Assembly: GCF_000720115.1 (NCBI RefSeq)
Contig: NZ_JOIR01000048.1
Span: forward strand, 1-64,000
Source: Streptomyces sp. NRRL F-2580
Lineage (GTDB): Bacteria; Actinomycetota; Actinomycetes; Streptomycetales; Streptomycetaceae
Length of the DNA stretch: 64,000 bases
Reading direction: 5' to 3'
Shown: positions 17,519 to 25,640 of the stretch, piece by piece
How positions within the stretch are numbered: the first letter of the stretch is position 1
Layout: each line of letters begins with the position of its first letter
Notes under the pieces: model-generated
Seen by the model: only the letters and a program-made list of their open reading frames with translations
What the model was told of the DNA's origin: nothing
Databases searched by the model: none
Made by a program: the position numbers and the translations under genes

Positions 17519-17932
17519 ATGAGCACGATAGAGCGGCAGACCCACAGCACCGATGAATCCGTGAGCGTGCTGGTCTCGCGAGCTTCCCAGCAGATATCGG
17601 AGCTGGTCCGCGAGGAGATGCAGCTGGCCCGGGCGGAAATGACCCAGAAGGGGAAACGCTTCGGGAAGGGCGGCGGTCTCTTCGGCGCGGCGGGCCTGCT
17701 CGGAATCCTGGCAGCTCAGGCCCTGGTGGCGACCTGCATCGCAGCCCTCGCGCTGGTACTCCCGGTGTGGGCGTCGGCCCTGATCGTCACGGCGGTGCTG
17801 GCGGTGATCGCCGCAGTGACCGCCATGGCCGGGAAGAAGCAGATCGTCGAGGCCGGCGCCCCCGTCCCGGAGCAGACCATCGACAGCGTCAAGGCCGACC
17901 TGGCCGAGATCAAGGAGAGAGCGCACCGATGA
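17519..17932 (+). CDS. Phage-holin-3_6-like (DUF1469) membrane protein (137 aa)
   Basis: An N-terminal helix with VLVSRASQQISELVREEMQL, two transmembrane helices (GLFGAAGLLGILAAQALVA and VWASALIVTAVLAVIAAVT) and a C-terminal amphipathic tail ending ADLAEIKERAHR. This is the actinobacterial 'phage holin family' protein, which is not a phage lysis protein but sits with DUF3618 genes. Its TGA overlaps the ATG of the next gene. Confidence 0.9.
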   Translation: MSTIERQTHSTDESVSVLVSRASQQISELVREEMQLARAEMTQKGKRFGKGGGLFGAAGLLGILAAQALVATCIAALALVLPVWASALIVTAVLAVIAAVTAMAGKKQIVEAGAPVPEQTIDSVKADLAEIKERAHR

Positions 17933-18303
17933 GCAACGAACCCCGAACCACTGTCGGCACGCCTACGCCCGACGAGCTGCGTGAGCAGGTCGAGCGCACC
18001 CGCGACGAACTCGGACAGACCATCGAGGCACTGGCGGGCAAAGCCGATGTCAAGGCACAGGCGAAGGGAAAGGCGGCTGCGGTCAAGCAGCAGGCCGCCG
18101 AAAAGACCGCTGTGGTCGCCGGCCAGATCCGTGCGCAGGCCATGCATGCGGCGCAGCTGGTGAACGACACGGTGCCCGAGCAGGTTCTGGACAAGGCGGG
18201 TCGGGCCGCGAGGGTGGCACGCGCCAACCGCACGCCGCTGCTCGTGGCCGGCGCCGCGCTGCTCGTCTTCCTGATGGTGCGGCGCAGCCGTCGAAGCCGA
18301 TGA
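17929..18303 (+). CDS. DUF3618-domain protein (124 aa)
   Basis: The DUF3618 signature LREQVERTRDELGQTIEAL opens the protein. A long Lys/Ala/Gln-rich amphipathic region follows (KAAAVKQQAAEKTAVVAGQ). It ends in one transmembrane helix and an Arg/Ser-rich tail (RRSRRSR). It overlaps both neighbours by 4 bases (ATGA), forming a holin-DUF3618-DUF4235 unit that recurs in Actinobacteria. Function unknown; an envelope stress role has been proposed only by context. Confidence 0.9.
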   Translation: MSNEPRTTVGTPTPDELREQVERTRDELGQTIEALAGKADVKAQAKGKAAAVKQQAAEKTAVVAGQIRAQAMHAAQLVNDTVPEQVLDKAGRAARVARANRTPLLVAGAALLVFLMVRRSRRSR

Positions 18304-18566
18304 AAGCGTCCAAGGTCGCCTACAAGCCCGTCGGGCTGGCCCTCGGCGCCGCCAGCGGCATGATCGCGGGGGCCGTGTTCAAGCAGGTGTGGAAGATCGT
18401 CGAAGGCGAGGGCGACGCTCCGAGCGCCACGGACGAGGGCCGCTCCTGGAAGCAGATCCTGATCGCCGCCGCCATCCAGGGCGCCATCTTCGCCGTGGTC
18501 AAGGCCGCGGTCGACCGCTCGGGCGCCGTGGCCACCCGTCGCGTGACGGGCACCTGGCCGGGCTGA
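18300..18566 (+). CDS. DUF4235 protein (88 aa)
   Basis: Matches the DUF4235 pattern: VAYKPVGLALGAASGMIAG, then VFKQVWKIVEGE, a short acidic loop, SWKQILIAAAIQGAIFAVVK and a basic end. Two hydrophobic helices suggest a small integral membrane protein. ATG 18300 overlaps the DUF3618 stop. Confidence 0.9.
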   Translation: MKASKVAYKPVGLALGAASGMIAGAVFKQVWKIVEGEGDAPSATDEGRSWKQILIAAAIQGAIFAVVKAAVDRSGAVATRRVTGTWPG

Positions 18567-18722
18567 CCGCCCGCGCCGCGGGCCCGCGCCCCGGGCCCGC
18601 TCCCGGGCGGGCCGCCCGCGAGGCGGGACCCCTCCCGCGCCGCTTCGGACGGCCACCCCGAAGTGCCGGGATTCCGGTAGGGAAAATCTCGTACGCCCGC
18701 CGATTCCGGGTAGGCGACCGTC

Positions 18723-18953
18723 ATGATTCCTACCGAAATTCTTGCGGCCGAAGGCCAAGGAGCGCTCTTCCTCATGCTCGCCGGCGTGGTGGTCGTCGTC
18801 CTTTTGATCGGCGCGTTCTGGTACGGCAGCCGGCGCAGCGCGCGTCGCCGGGCACCCGCCCGGCCGGGCGAGCAGAATCCCGTGGCCAGGGGCCGCGAGG
18901 ACTCGTGGCAGACACCGGACGGCAACGCCGACGACCAGGGGCCCCGGGTGTGA
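18723..18953 (+). CDS. DUF6479-like small membrane protein (76 aa)
   Basis: One N-terminal transmembrane helix (LFLMLAGVVVVVLLIGAFW) is followed by an Arg-rich, disordered cytoplasmic tail ending with DSWQTPDGNADDQ, which I recall as typical of DUF6479 proteins in Streptomyces. Function unknown. A GGGTAG hexamer occurs just upstream at 18708-18713 but lacks a matching -35 element. Confidence 0.8.
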   Translation: MIPTEILAAEGQGALFLMLAGVVVVVLLIGAFWYGSRRSARRRAPARPGEQNPVARGREDSWQTPDGNADDQGPRV

Positions 18954-18998
18954 GCCGGTGAGCCGGCCGCCGGCCCCGTGCGTGAGGAGTAGGGGAGC

Positions 18999-19036
18999 CG
19001 GGCAACCCCCTCCTGGCCGGGTCAGGGGGTTGCCCG
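18999..19036. terminator. Bidirectional hairpin between convergent genes
   Basis: A 13-base-pair perfect stem (18999-19011 with 19024-19036), 12-base loop, between the DUF6479-like gene (+) and the 139-residue membrane protein gene (-). Confidence 0.8.
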
Positions 19037-19048
19037 CGGGGGCCGCAT

Positions 19049-19468
19049 TCAGCGCGGAGCGGTTCGGTGGCCGAACCAGTGGCCCCGACGGCGAGGGGTC
19101 TCGGCCACCGGAGCGCCCGTGTCGGCGCGGGCGTCGTCGCGTTCCTCGATCAGATCGTCGCGTCCCCGCTCGCGGTCGACGACGGCGGCCTCACGGCGTG
19201 ATGTGCCGGCTTCGCGTCGGGCCCGCGCCGAGCGACGGGCCGAACGACGGACGCCGATCATGACCAGAGTCAGACCCAAGAGTGCTACGGCTCCCACGAT
19301 GATCCCGCTCAGAAAGAGGGACCCGGTCGAACCGGTCGCGTGGTAGCCAAAAATCGAGAAATCGCCGCCGACGCCGAGCTCGTGCCCCGCGCCGGTATTG
19401 CCGAATAGCCCGGCCAACCCGACGACGAGGGCGGCGATCAGAAGGATGAGCCCGAGGATGAGAATCAT
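19049..19468 (-). CDS. Two-helix membrane protein with charged tail (139 aa)
   Basis: The first helix (ILILGLILLIAALVVGLAGL) and second helix (LFLSGIIVGAVALLGLTLVM) flank a short Gly-rich extracytoplasmic loop. The C-terminal half is strongly charged, with alternating Arg and Asp/Glu (VRRSARRSARARREAG; DRERGRDDLIEERDDAR), probably cytoplasmic and helical. No family recognised. A sigma-B-like promoter lies about 50 bases upstream. Confidence 0.75.
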   Translation of the reverse strand: MILILGLILLIAALVVGLAGLFGNTGAGHELGVGGDFSIFGYHATGSTGSLFLSGIIVGAVALLGLTLVMIGVRRSARRSARARREAGTSRREAAVVDRERGRDDLIEERDDARADTGAPVAETPRRRGHWFGHRTAPR

Positions 19469-19520
19469 GGAATTCTCCTTGGATCCGCGCCCGATGAAAG
19501 TCGCCGGACACGGCTGGCGC

Positions 19521-19546
19521 CTACCCCGATCGGGAAACCGTCAAGC
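19521..19546 (-). promoter_or_regulatory. Sigma-B-like promoter ahead of the two-helix membrane protein
   Basis: On the minus strand GCTT (19543-19546), 16 bases, GGGTAG (19521-19526), 52 bases before ATG 19468. Confidence 0.4.
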
Positions 19547-19585
19547 CACTGCGGAGGACATTCCATTTGTCCCCGGGCAGCGTCG

Positions 19586-19838
19586 TCAGGGAACGCGCAG
19601 CGCCAGCACGGCGACGTCGTCTCCGGCGGCCGGGTCCGCCCGCCCGTCGCTGATCCGGGGGAGCGGTTCGGGCAGCGGACGGTCACCGTGGCGGGCGAGC
19701 AGGGATGTCGATCAGGGTGGTGATGGTGTCGGGGTTGTCCGCCATGCCGGCCCACTGTCCCTGCGCGGTGAAGACGGGCACCGTGTCGGTGTCGGCGTCG
19801 AACACCACGACGTAGTCGCCGTACCGGTCGAGGACCAT
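19586..19838 (-). pseudogene. Frameshifted gene remnant, possibly phosphatase-related C-terminus
   Basis: One minus-strand frame reads MVLDRYGDYVVVFDADTDT and QGQWAGMADNPDTITTLIDI. A second frame must then be entered to continue as LLARHGDRPLPEPL and DPAAGDDVAVLALRVP before a stop. The last motif resembles the DDVALLALR end of SpoIIE-type PP2C phosphatases. The two parts may be a broken fusion of unrelated genes. Identity is uncertain. Confidence 0.4.
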
Positions 19839-20047
19839 CCGGTTCTCTGGCGCAACCGGCCCTGGGGGCCTCCGTCGCGGTGACGTACTTCCGGTGCACG
19901 CTATGCCGCGCGATGGCGATGACGCTTCTTGAAAATGGCTCTGGCCGAAGTTCCGTGAAATCCCAGGTCAGGACGGCTGCGGGGTCGGCAACGGCTGGAG
20001 GAACCGTGTCACCAGTGAACGGGGCGCCCGATCGCCCGGCGGCCGGT

Positions 20048-20340
20048 TCAGGCGGTGCGGCGCGGCTTGCTCTTCGCTGTCGCCTTCTTCGCCGTCGTGT
20101 TCTTCGCGGCGGCCGCGCCGGCTGTCTTCACCGTCTTGTCCTTCTTGTTGGCGGGCATCGGGTGCACGGTGGCGGGCTCGCCGCGGGTAGCCTTCGCGTC
20201 TTGGACGGGCCTTTCCAGCATGGCCATGAGGTCGACGACCTCCGCCGACGCCGGCGGAGCTTCGGGGGCAGGTGCCGGACGCGTCCCGGCCGCCTTCGCG
20301 GCGATCAATTCTTCATCAAGAACGGACGGCTCGCAATGTC
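20048..20340 (-). pseudogene. C-terminal remnant of a Ku DNA-end-binding protein
   Basis: The frame reads DEELIAAKAAGTRPAPAPEA, then VVDLMAMLERPVQDAKATRG and a Lys/Ala-rich tail (AAAAKNTTAKKATAKSKPRR). This is the pattern of the C-terminal extension of actinobacterial Ku used in non-homologous end joining. An in-frame stop lies just upstream of about 20330, and no beta-barrel core is present. Only the last quarter or so of the gene survives. Confidence 0.7.
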
Positions 20341-20478
20341 AGGGAACCAGATCACCTGGGACGACGAGCGAACCGGACCAGGTCATCTGATTGAGGCCAG
20401 GCCGACTGAGACGGGACATGGGTCTCGCAGATACGACCATTTGTGCGAGTCACTCGCTGGCATGGGCCGCGGTTGTGA

Positions 20479-20521
20479 CTGTGCGCCACACCCGGCGGAA
20501 GCCGCCGGGTGTGGCGCACAG
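20479..20521. terminator. Perfect 20-bp hairpin
   Basis: 20479-20498 pairs perfectly with 20502-20521 around a 3-base loop. It follows the end of the minus-strand hydrolase gene at 20583 and is its probable terminator. Confidence 0.8.
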
Positions 20522-20582
20522 AATCCGAAATCGACGACGGAGCCCTTCGGACAGCGCCTCGGCTGTGGGATGACACCTACCG

Positions 20583-21461
20583 TTAAAGCGGTGGACCAAG
20601 CCCGGCGGTAAAGAAGTCACCCAGGGCCTCGGAGAGCGGACCGGGAGCTTCCTCGGCCACATGGTGGCCGGCATCGATGCCCTGGCCCCGGACGTCGTCG
20701 GCCCAGTCACGCCAGATAGCGCGCGGATCGCCGTACAGGTCCGCCAAGTCGTCCCGCAGGGACCATAGAACCAGGGTTGAACACGCGATCCGTGCCCCCC
20801 GGTCCCGGTCCTCCTCCTCGTGGCGACGATCCACAGTGAGCCCGGCGCGGTAGTCCTCCAGCATGGCGCGCACGACGTCCGGATTCCTTGTGGCGGTCTG
20901 CCACTCGTCATAATTCTCCTGCCCCATCGCCGAGGGGTCGCCGCGGTACCAGGCGTCGGGGTCCGCGTTGATGACACGCTCGGGTGTCTCCGGCTGGGCA
21001 AAGAAGAACCAGTGCCACCACGCAGTGGCGAACCGGGCATCGGCACGGGCCAGGTGCTCGCTCAGAGGCAGGCCGTCCAGAAACGCCACCCGGGTCACCG
21101 CAGACGGATGGTCCAGCACCAGCCGGAGCGCCACCGCCGCTCCACGGTCGTGACCCGCGACCCCGAAGCGCTGGTGTCCAAGCGCCCGCATGACCTTGAC
21201 CAGGTCCCCGGCCACGGCACGCTTGGAGTGCGGTGTGTGGTCGGCGGCGGGCGCGGGGCCGCGGGAGCGCCCGTACCCACGGAGGTCGGGACAGACGACG
21301 GTGAAGCCGCGCCGGACCAAGAGGGGCGCGACCCGGTGCCAGGTCGCCGAGGTGCGGGGATGCCCGTGCAACAACAGGAGGGGCGGGCCCTTTCCTCCGT
21401 ATCGGACGAAGATAGATGCCTCGCCGGTGTCCACCGTCCTGGCGACGAAGTTCTCGAACAC
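20583..21461 (-). CDS. Alpha/beta hydrolase, haloacetate-dehalogenase-like (292 aa)
   Basis: The fold begins with VRYGGKGPPLLLLHGHPRTS, followed by DLRGYGRSRG. The nucleophile elbow is GHDRGAAVA, i.e. an Asp nucleophile rather than Ser. Asp nucleophile plus WWHWFFFAQPE are features of fluoroacetate/haloacetate dehalogenases and epoxide hydrolase relatives. The terminal His is in GIDAGHHVAEE. GTG 21461 is preferred because AGGAG lies 6 bases before it. It sits intact at the edge of the degenerate region. Dehalogenation is the family expectation; the actual substrate is unknown. Confidence 0.85.
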   Translation of the reverse strand: MFENFVARTVDTGEASIFVRYGGKGPPLLLLHGHPRTSATWHRVAPLLVRRGFTVVCPDLRGYGRSRGPAPAADHTPHSKRAVAGDLVKVMRALGHQRFGVAGHDRGAAVALRLVLDHPSAVTRVAFLDGLPLSEHLARADARFATAWWHWFFFAQPETPERVINADPDAWYRGDPSAMGQENYDEWQTATRNPDVVRAMLEDYRAGLTVDRRHEEEDRDRGARIACSTLVLWSLRDDLADLYGDPRAIWRDWADDVRGQGIDAGHHVAEEAPGPLSEALGDFFTAGLGPPL

Positions 21462-21799
21462 AGAACACTCCTTTCGCTCTGGGGCACGACCCGCGGTCCT
21501 CCCCGGCATCCCGCCTGCCCAGGACGGTCCCCGGCACATCGTCTGGGCGGCCGATATGCCGGAGCGCCATCTTTAGCGGCCGGGGCAGGGCGTCCGCCGT
21601 TCCCCACGGACCTCTCACTGCGCCGCCCAGCTCACACGAGTCGTCGCCCGGGAGAACAGCAACGGCTCCTTATCCTGGAGCCTTCCGTGGGTCGCGCCAT
21701 GCCCGTTCCCTCCCTCACCCGGGCCTCCCCGGCCCTCCGCTTCTTCCCACGATCGAGCAGCCCGCCCTGGACGCGCCAGAGGGCTCTCGCGGTCTTCTC

Positions 21800-22676
21800 C
21801 AGCCGGTGCCGTCCTCGTCGTCGTCGAGTTCCGGCGCTTCCGGGTCTCGCAGCGGGCGCAGGGCGCCGGCGGCCGGGGTGGACATCGCGCGCCTGTCCCC
21901 GCGCAAGCACCGCAACCTGAACCTGCTCGGCCGCTACAGCTTCGCCAACGCGCCGATCTCATCGACCCGCTCCAGCGACCGCGCGAAGGCCGTGCCCGTC
22001 GTCCGCGTCGGCGGCCGGCGCAGCCGCTCCAACTCCGAGAACCGGGCACCCTCCGGCGTCACCAGGTTGCCACCAGGTCACCGGGCAGCGCCGCGTCCGC
22101 TCGGTGCGCCGCCCTGGCGACCGTGGCGTGCAGCCGCTTCTCCGCGACCGTACGAACCTCCGACACCTTCCGGGCCAGCACCGACACCCCCGGCAGCAGC
22201 ACCCGATGACGGCGCAACCAACCCACCGCCTGATTGAACAAAGCCACCGGCCCCTCGGCATGCGTCCACGCGCGGCCGTGCAGGAACGTACGGAACTTCC
22301 GCCCCCACTGCGCATCGTCGTACTCGTGGTACGCGTAGGCGTCCCGAATCTCCCACGCGTGCTCGTACGCCGTCGGCTTGCGCTCGGTGTACTGCTTCAC
22401 GCAACTGACGTCCTCGATGCCGAGCTGCCCCGCAAGGTACTCGACCACCACCTACGGAACGTCCAGCGGATCGTCGGGGAGGAACCGGCCGATGGAGCGC
22501 ACCGTGCACATCTGGAGCGCGAACCCGAGCCAGCTGTGGTCACCGCGCCGCTTCGCGATCAGCTTGCGGTCCTCGTCGTCGAGGAAGAAGAACCGCTCCA
22601 GCTCCGGCCGGGTCGGCTCTTCATTGAACTTCCCGTACGAGGCCGCCTGCTCGTCGGTTAAGAACTCCACTGGCAT
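21800..22676 (-). pseudogene. Relic of a Tn3-family transposase (tnpA)
   Basis: From ATG 22676 the N-terminal domain (DUF4158 type) reads [20 protein letters not shown] and [15 protein letters not shown]. An in-frame TAG at 22452-22454 replaces what should be Trp, after which VVVEYLAGQLGIEDV and WEIRDAYAYHEYDDAQWG continue. A one-base deletion near 22064 shifts the frame to LVTPEGARFSELERLR. Near 21955 the gene jumps to its C-terminal tail (TPAAGALRPLRDPEAPEL, 21800-21878), so about two thirds is missing. The short segment coding LSPRKHRNLNLLGRYSF lies on the opposite strand at 21880-21952, implying a small inversion. Confidence 0.85.
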
Positions 22677-22781
22677 GAACCTGACGCTAATGAGGTCCAC
22701 AGCCGGTCAGGGATCTTCCATCGAACTCCGGCACAAAGCCGACTGCTTGTGCTAAAAGTCCATGATCACCGGCTTAGCGTT

Positions 22782-22973
22782 GGCGAGCTGACGCCGCCGC
22801 CCGGACGGGCAGGGATGATTGAACCGGTGATCCAGGCGGCGGTCGATCACGGTCGGCTGCCCGTAGTCGTGCACGGATCCGCCCCGACCACGGCGGACGA
22901 TCTGAGCACGCTGTCAGCGCTCGCCGGCCGGTATCCGACGGTTCCGCTGGTGGTCAGCCAGCTCGGAGGGCTG
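22782..22973 (+). pseudogene. Duplicated internal fragment of the amidohydrolase gene
   Basis: This 192-base segment aligns without gaps to 27910-28101 inside the intact amidohydrolase gene, differing at scattered bases. It encodes GELTPPPGRAGMIEPVIQAA and PVVVHGSAPTTADDL. Neither the N-terminal metal-binding HxH nor the C-terminal part is present, so it cannot be functional. An unrelated 90-codon frame happens to span it. Confidence 0.9.
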
Positions 22974-23069
22974 CAACCAGCCTGGCCCTGCTGGCCAGGG
23001 CTAGAGCACTATCACCGCTGATAGCGGCCTGGCCCTACCCGCAGGGCCGGACCTGGGAGACTAGGCATC

Positions 23070-23291
23070 ATGACCGACCGTCGACCGCTCTCGCTGCCCG
23101 CCTTCTCCGAGCCCGCTTCCGACGCTCCCGTACCCGCCCAGGCGGGTGGGCGCCGGCTGATGCCGGTCGAGCAGGGCGCCGACTTCCGCCAGCCGCCCAG
23201 CGAGACCGAGCCCGAGCCCGCACCCGCCCCGGCCCGACGTCCGCTCGCCCCCGGCGGCCTCACCTTCTCAGACCCGGACCGCCATATCTGA
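23070..23291 (+). CDS. Hypothetical Pro-rich protein (73 aa)
   Basis: A hydrophilic, Pro/Ala/Glu-rich sequence (ETEPEPAPAPARRPLAPG) with no membrane segment or known domain, ending TFSDPDRHI. It lies in the degenerate region between the amidohydrolase fragment and another hypothetical gene. Composition fits a disordered protein of a mobile element, but chance is also possible. Confidence 0.45.
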   Translation: MTDRRPLSLPAFSEPASDAPVPAQAGGRRLMPVEQGADFRQPPSETEPEPAPAPARRPLAPGGLTFSDPDRHI

Positions 23292-23472
23292 GCGCTACCA
23301 CCACGGGTTGCGCCACGTCCAGGACCAGCTCACCACCTAGCCCCACCGCCCGGTGTGCCAGCCCCTCCACCTGGACAGTGGTCGTAGCCGGCCCGGCTCC
23401 CGCCTCGGATACCGTGTTCCTCTACGGGGTGCCATAACGGATGTGACGCCCCCCACCGAAGGTAGTCAGCGT

Positions 23473-23862
23473 ATGAGTTCAAAGCGCAGCAAGAATCCAG
23501 CCCTGCCCGTACTTGACGACGCATTCCGACTCGAGTCGGTCAAGGACGCCGAAGAGTCCACCCGTGACTTGGCCGCGCGGCTGGCCACCACCGAGCTGCG
23601 CCGCGTTTCCCACCCGGGCCGGGTCACCTGGGAGCCCACCGATCAGGCCGAGCCCGTACCGGTCCCGCCGACTGTGGTCGACGGTGACGGGGACCTGTGG
23701 CTGCGGGACCGGGGCACTGGCACCTGGACCATGCCCGAGTTCAACCCGAAGGAGTTCCCGGCCCGCTGTGGCGAGGTTCTGACGTGGAACCAGCTTGCCC
23801 GCGAGTTCGGCCCGCTGACCGCACTGGCCGACGACCGCCGCATCGGCGGCGGCCGGCGCTGA
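23473..23862 (+). CDS. Hypothetical protein (129 aa)
   Basis: From ATG 23473 the sequence is hydrophilic at first (RSKNPALPVLDDAFRLESVK) and then appears globular, with ELRRVSHPGRVTWEPTD and DGDLWLRDRGTGTWTMPE followed by WNQLAREFGPLTAL. The Trp/Gly spacing looks like a small beta domain. No family recognised. Neighbours are plasmid- or element-type remnants, so it may belong to a decayed integrative element. Confidence 0.5.
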   Translation: MSSKRSKNPALPVLDDAFRLESVKDAEESTRDLAARLATTELRRVSHPGRVTWEPTDQAEPVPVPPTVVDGDGDLWLRDRGTGTWTMPEFNPKEFPARCGEVLTWNQLAREFGPLTALADDRRIGGGRR

Positions 23863-23879
23863 CCGCGCAGCCTTCTGGG

Positions 23880-24305
23880 ATGACCGCGCCCCTGAAGCGC
23901 CCGTTACGGGTAGCTGGGAGCTCCAGCTGGCCGCCGAGCTCGACGATGGCGGCGAGCAGGTGAGCGTGGTGGTGGCGTGCGACGGCCTCGAGCAGCGTGG
24001 TGCGGGCCTGGCGCCACCCGATGTCCTCGGTGCGGCCGGCGTCGGCGGACCAGCCGGGTAGCGGTCGGCCTTCAGTTGCCGTGGTGAGCGCGCGGCCCAG
24101 CTCGCCGATCGACTGCTGCCAGTCGGCCAACTACCCGAGCAGGCCGCGCACCAGCTCGTCGACGGCGGCCGCCGGGCCGGCGCCGAAGGCCCGCGCTTCG
24201 GCGGCGGCCTCGGCGAGGACGTCTTCGTCCAGGTCCTCGAGGGCCTCACGCCGAGCGGCCGCAGCGTCGAAAGCGGCCAGGGCGGCGTGCAGCTCGGCGT
24301 CGAGA
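23880..24305 (-). pseudogene. Broken helical protein of integrative-element type
   Basis: The minus-strand frame begins with Ala/Glu-rich helices (DAELHAALAAFDAAAARREA, AAVDELVRGLLG), meets an in-frame TAG at 24131-24133, and continues in the same frame as LADWQQSIGELGRAL, RTEDIGWRQARTTLLEAVAR and LLAAIVELGGQLELPATRNG. Continuity across the stop argues for a nonsense mutation, not two genes. The 5' end appears cut near 24305. Function unknown. Confidence 0.55.
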
Positions 24306-24430
24306 GAACCTCCCCGCGCGATGGCAAGCCCACCGCGCTGTGGAACAAGATCGGCCAAGACGAGGTCTCCGACGCCCTCATCGACACAAACAGTGACGGC
24401 CCCGTGACCCGGATGTGCGACCGCACCTGA
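24302..24430 (+). pseudogene. C-terminal scrap of a secreted SH3-like protein
   Basis: A plus-strand frame reads KPTALWNKIGQDEVSDALID and TNSDGPVTRMCDRT before TGA. The W-x-KIG ... (V)SDAL.D ... N.PV..C pattern resembles the end of small secreted SH3-like domain proteins of Streptomyces. Only about 40 codons remain and there is no start or signal peptide. Confidence 0.35.
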
Positions 24431-24491
24431 CGATCAGGGTGGGGCCGTGATGGTCGCCTACGACCGATCTCAGCTGCGATGACGGCTCAGA

Positions 24492-24537
24492 CGACGAGGG
24501 CCGGGCACCCTGGAGTCGAGGTGCCCGGCCCTCGTCG
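24492..24537. terminator. Perfect 18-bp hairpin
   Basis: 24492-24509 pairs perfectly with 24520-24537 around a 10-base loop. It lies downstream of the tyrosine-recombinase remnant on the minus strand and may have been its terminator. Confidence 0.65.
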
Positions 24538-24647
24538 CCGAGGTCCGAACAGGCGCGCGCCCGTGCCGTACAGGAGGGCATGGGAGGCCGGAACGGACTG
24601 GGCTGTGCTCGTCATGAGCGCCCATGGGTGCACATGGGACAGACACG

Positions 24648-24870
24648 TCAGTCCTGGCCGTGAACCAAGGCGCCAACGATGTCGGCGCCAAGGCTGTATC
24701 CGGGGCTGTCGTCGAGCAGTTCCTTGCGTCGGTTGTAGAGCTGGGTGGTGCGGGAGTCCTTGTGCTCGGCCCACTGCTGCACCTTGTGCGGGCGCGCGTT
24801 CGGCTTCGCCAGGGAATGGGTGACGGCGTCGCCCTTCACACCGTGCGGACCCCGCAGGGGGAGCCCAGCT
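24648..24870 (-). pseudogene. C-terminal remnant of a tyrosine recombinase/integrase
   Basis: The frame reads VTHSLAKPNARPHKVQQWA then EHKDSRTTQLYNRRKELLDD and ends SLGADIVGALVHGQD. The HKVQ-W..H and TTQLYNRR motifs are the last catalytic boxes (HxxR-W/H-Y) of XerD-like integrases, with the nucleophilic Tyr present. The upstream catalytic Arg box and N-terminal domain are absent; sequence 5' of about 24870 does not continue the family. This marks the scar of an integrated element. Confidence 0.75.
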
Positions 24871-25249
24871 CGCCTGGCCAAGGACTGGGGGAGCTTGCAC
24901 ACGGCCGGTTCGTCGAGCTGGTCGTCGGCGGCTGCGGCTTGAGCGTGACCTATCATCCCGGCAGGAGGGGATGATGAGCCGGTTGATGACGTGTTGAAGC
25001 GGACCTGGGTCGACTGGGTGGTCTGTGTGTTGATGGCGGCAACCGCTGCCAACTGCAAGAGCTCGATTTTCGTTGTCTTCTTTACGGCCATGGCGTTGAC
25101 GGCCGCAGGCGTCGGTGGCCGCAAGACCTGGCGGATGGTGATGGCCGCCAAGTCCGCCGCTTGAACTGAGCCTGGGACGCAGCTGCTGCAGAAGCTGAGG
25201 CCGTCCGAAGATGAACTCACCGCCATGTTTCGGCGGGTGACCACCCTGC
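24871..25249. other. Degenerate stretch with no recognisable gene
   Basis: Both strands have short open frames here, e.g. a minus-strand frame starting MAVKKTTKIELLQLAAVAA near 25091. None shows a family pattern, a good ribosome site together with a plausible length, or a conserved motif. I see nothing supportable. Confidence 0.4.
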
Positions 25250-25640
25250 GGCGGGTGCCAAAGGCGACCAGCTGCTGGACGTGACCAGCGGGAAGGCCCG
25301 CGCCACCATGCCGCCGGGGATGCGCGCGATGAGCTGCACCCACGACCGCGGCCAGACGCTGGTGTGCACGCACGGTTTCGCGGTCGTGGCCGTGGACGCG
25401 GCCACCGGCAAGCTGCTGTGGGCGCTCAAGGACGGCGACCAGGGCCGCACTCCCCAACCGTGACCACGGTGTGGCACTGACGGGTCTACGGCCGGGGAGT
25501 AGGCGGCCCTGTCGTTCTGGACGCGCGGACTGGCGCCGACATGCCCACCAAGCCCGAGGCCGCACCGCTTCTCGTGAACGAATACGCCGGCCTCGTGCTC
25601 GACGACAACCGCCTGTTCAGCTATCCGGCCGGAGGCTGAA
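25250..25640 (+). pseudogene. Remnant of a PQQ-like beta-propeller protein
   Basis: The text reads CTHDRGQTLVCTHGFAVVAV then DAATGKLLWALKDGD, the AxDAxTGKxLW signature of one PQQ-propeller blade. After stop and frame changes near 25465-25495 it continues VVLDARTGADMPTKPEA and LVLDDNRLFSYPAGG. Two blades survive with no start and several disruptions. In Streptomyces such propellers often form the outer domain of Ser/Thr kinases, but no kinase part is seen. Confidence 0.5.

Noticed and set aside
17519..18303. Prophage lysis module suggested by the holin-like name
   Set aside because: No endolysin, capsid or tail genes nearby, and the DUF3618/DUF4235 context is a chromosomal actinobacterial unit.
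18708..18713. GGGTAG ahead of the DUF6479-like gene as a sigma-B promoter
   Set aside because: No GNNT at 14-16 bases upstream, and too close to the start codon.
20450..21046. 198-codon minus-strand frame over the hydrolase 3' end
   Set aside because: Runs through the terminator hairpin and shadows the hydrolase frame.
24976..25164. Short plus-strand frame with hydrophobic middle, possibly a peptide precursor
   Set aside because: No ribosome site, no leader-core pattern and no modification genes nearby.
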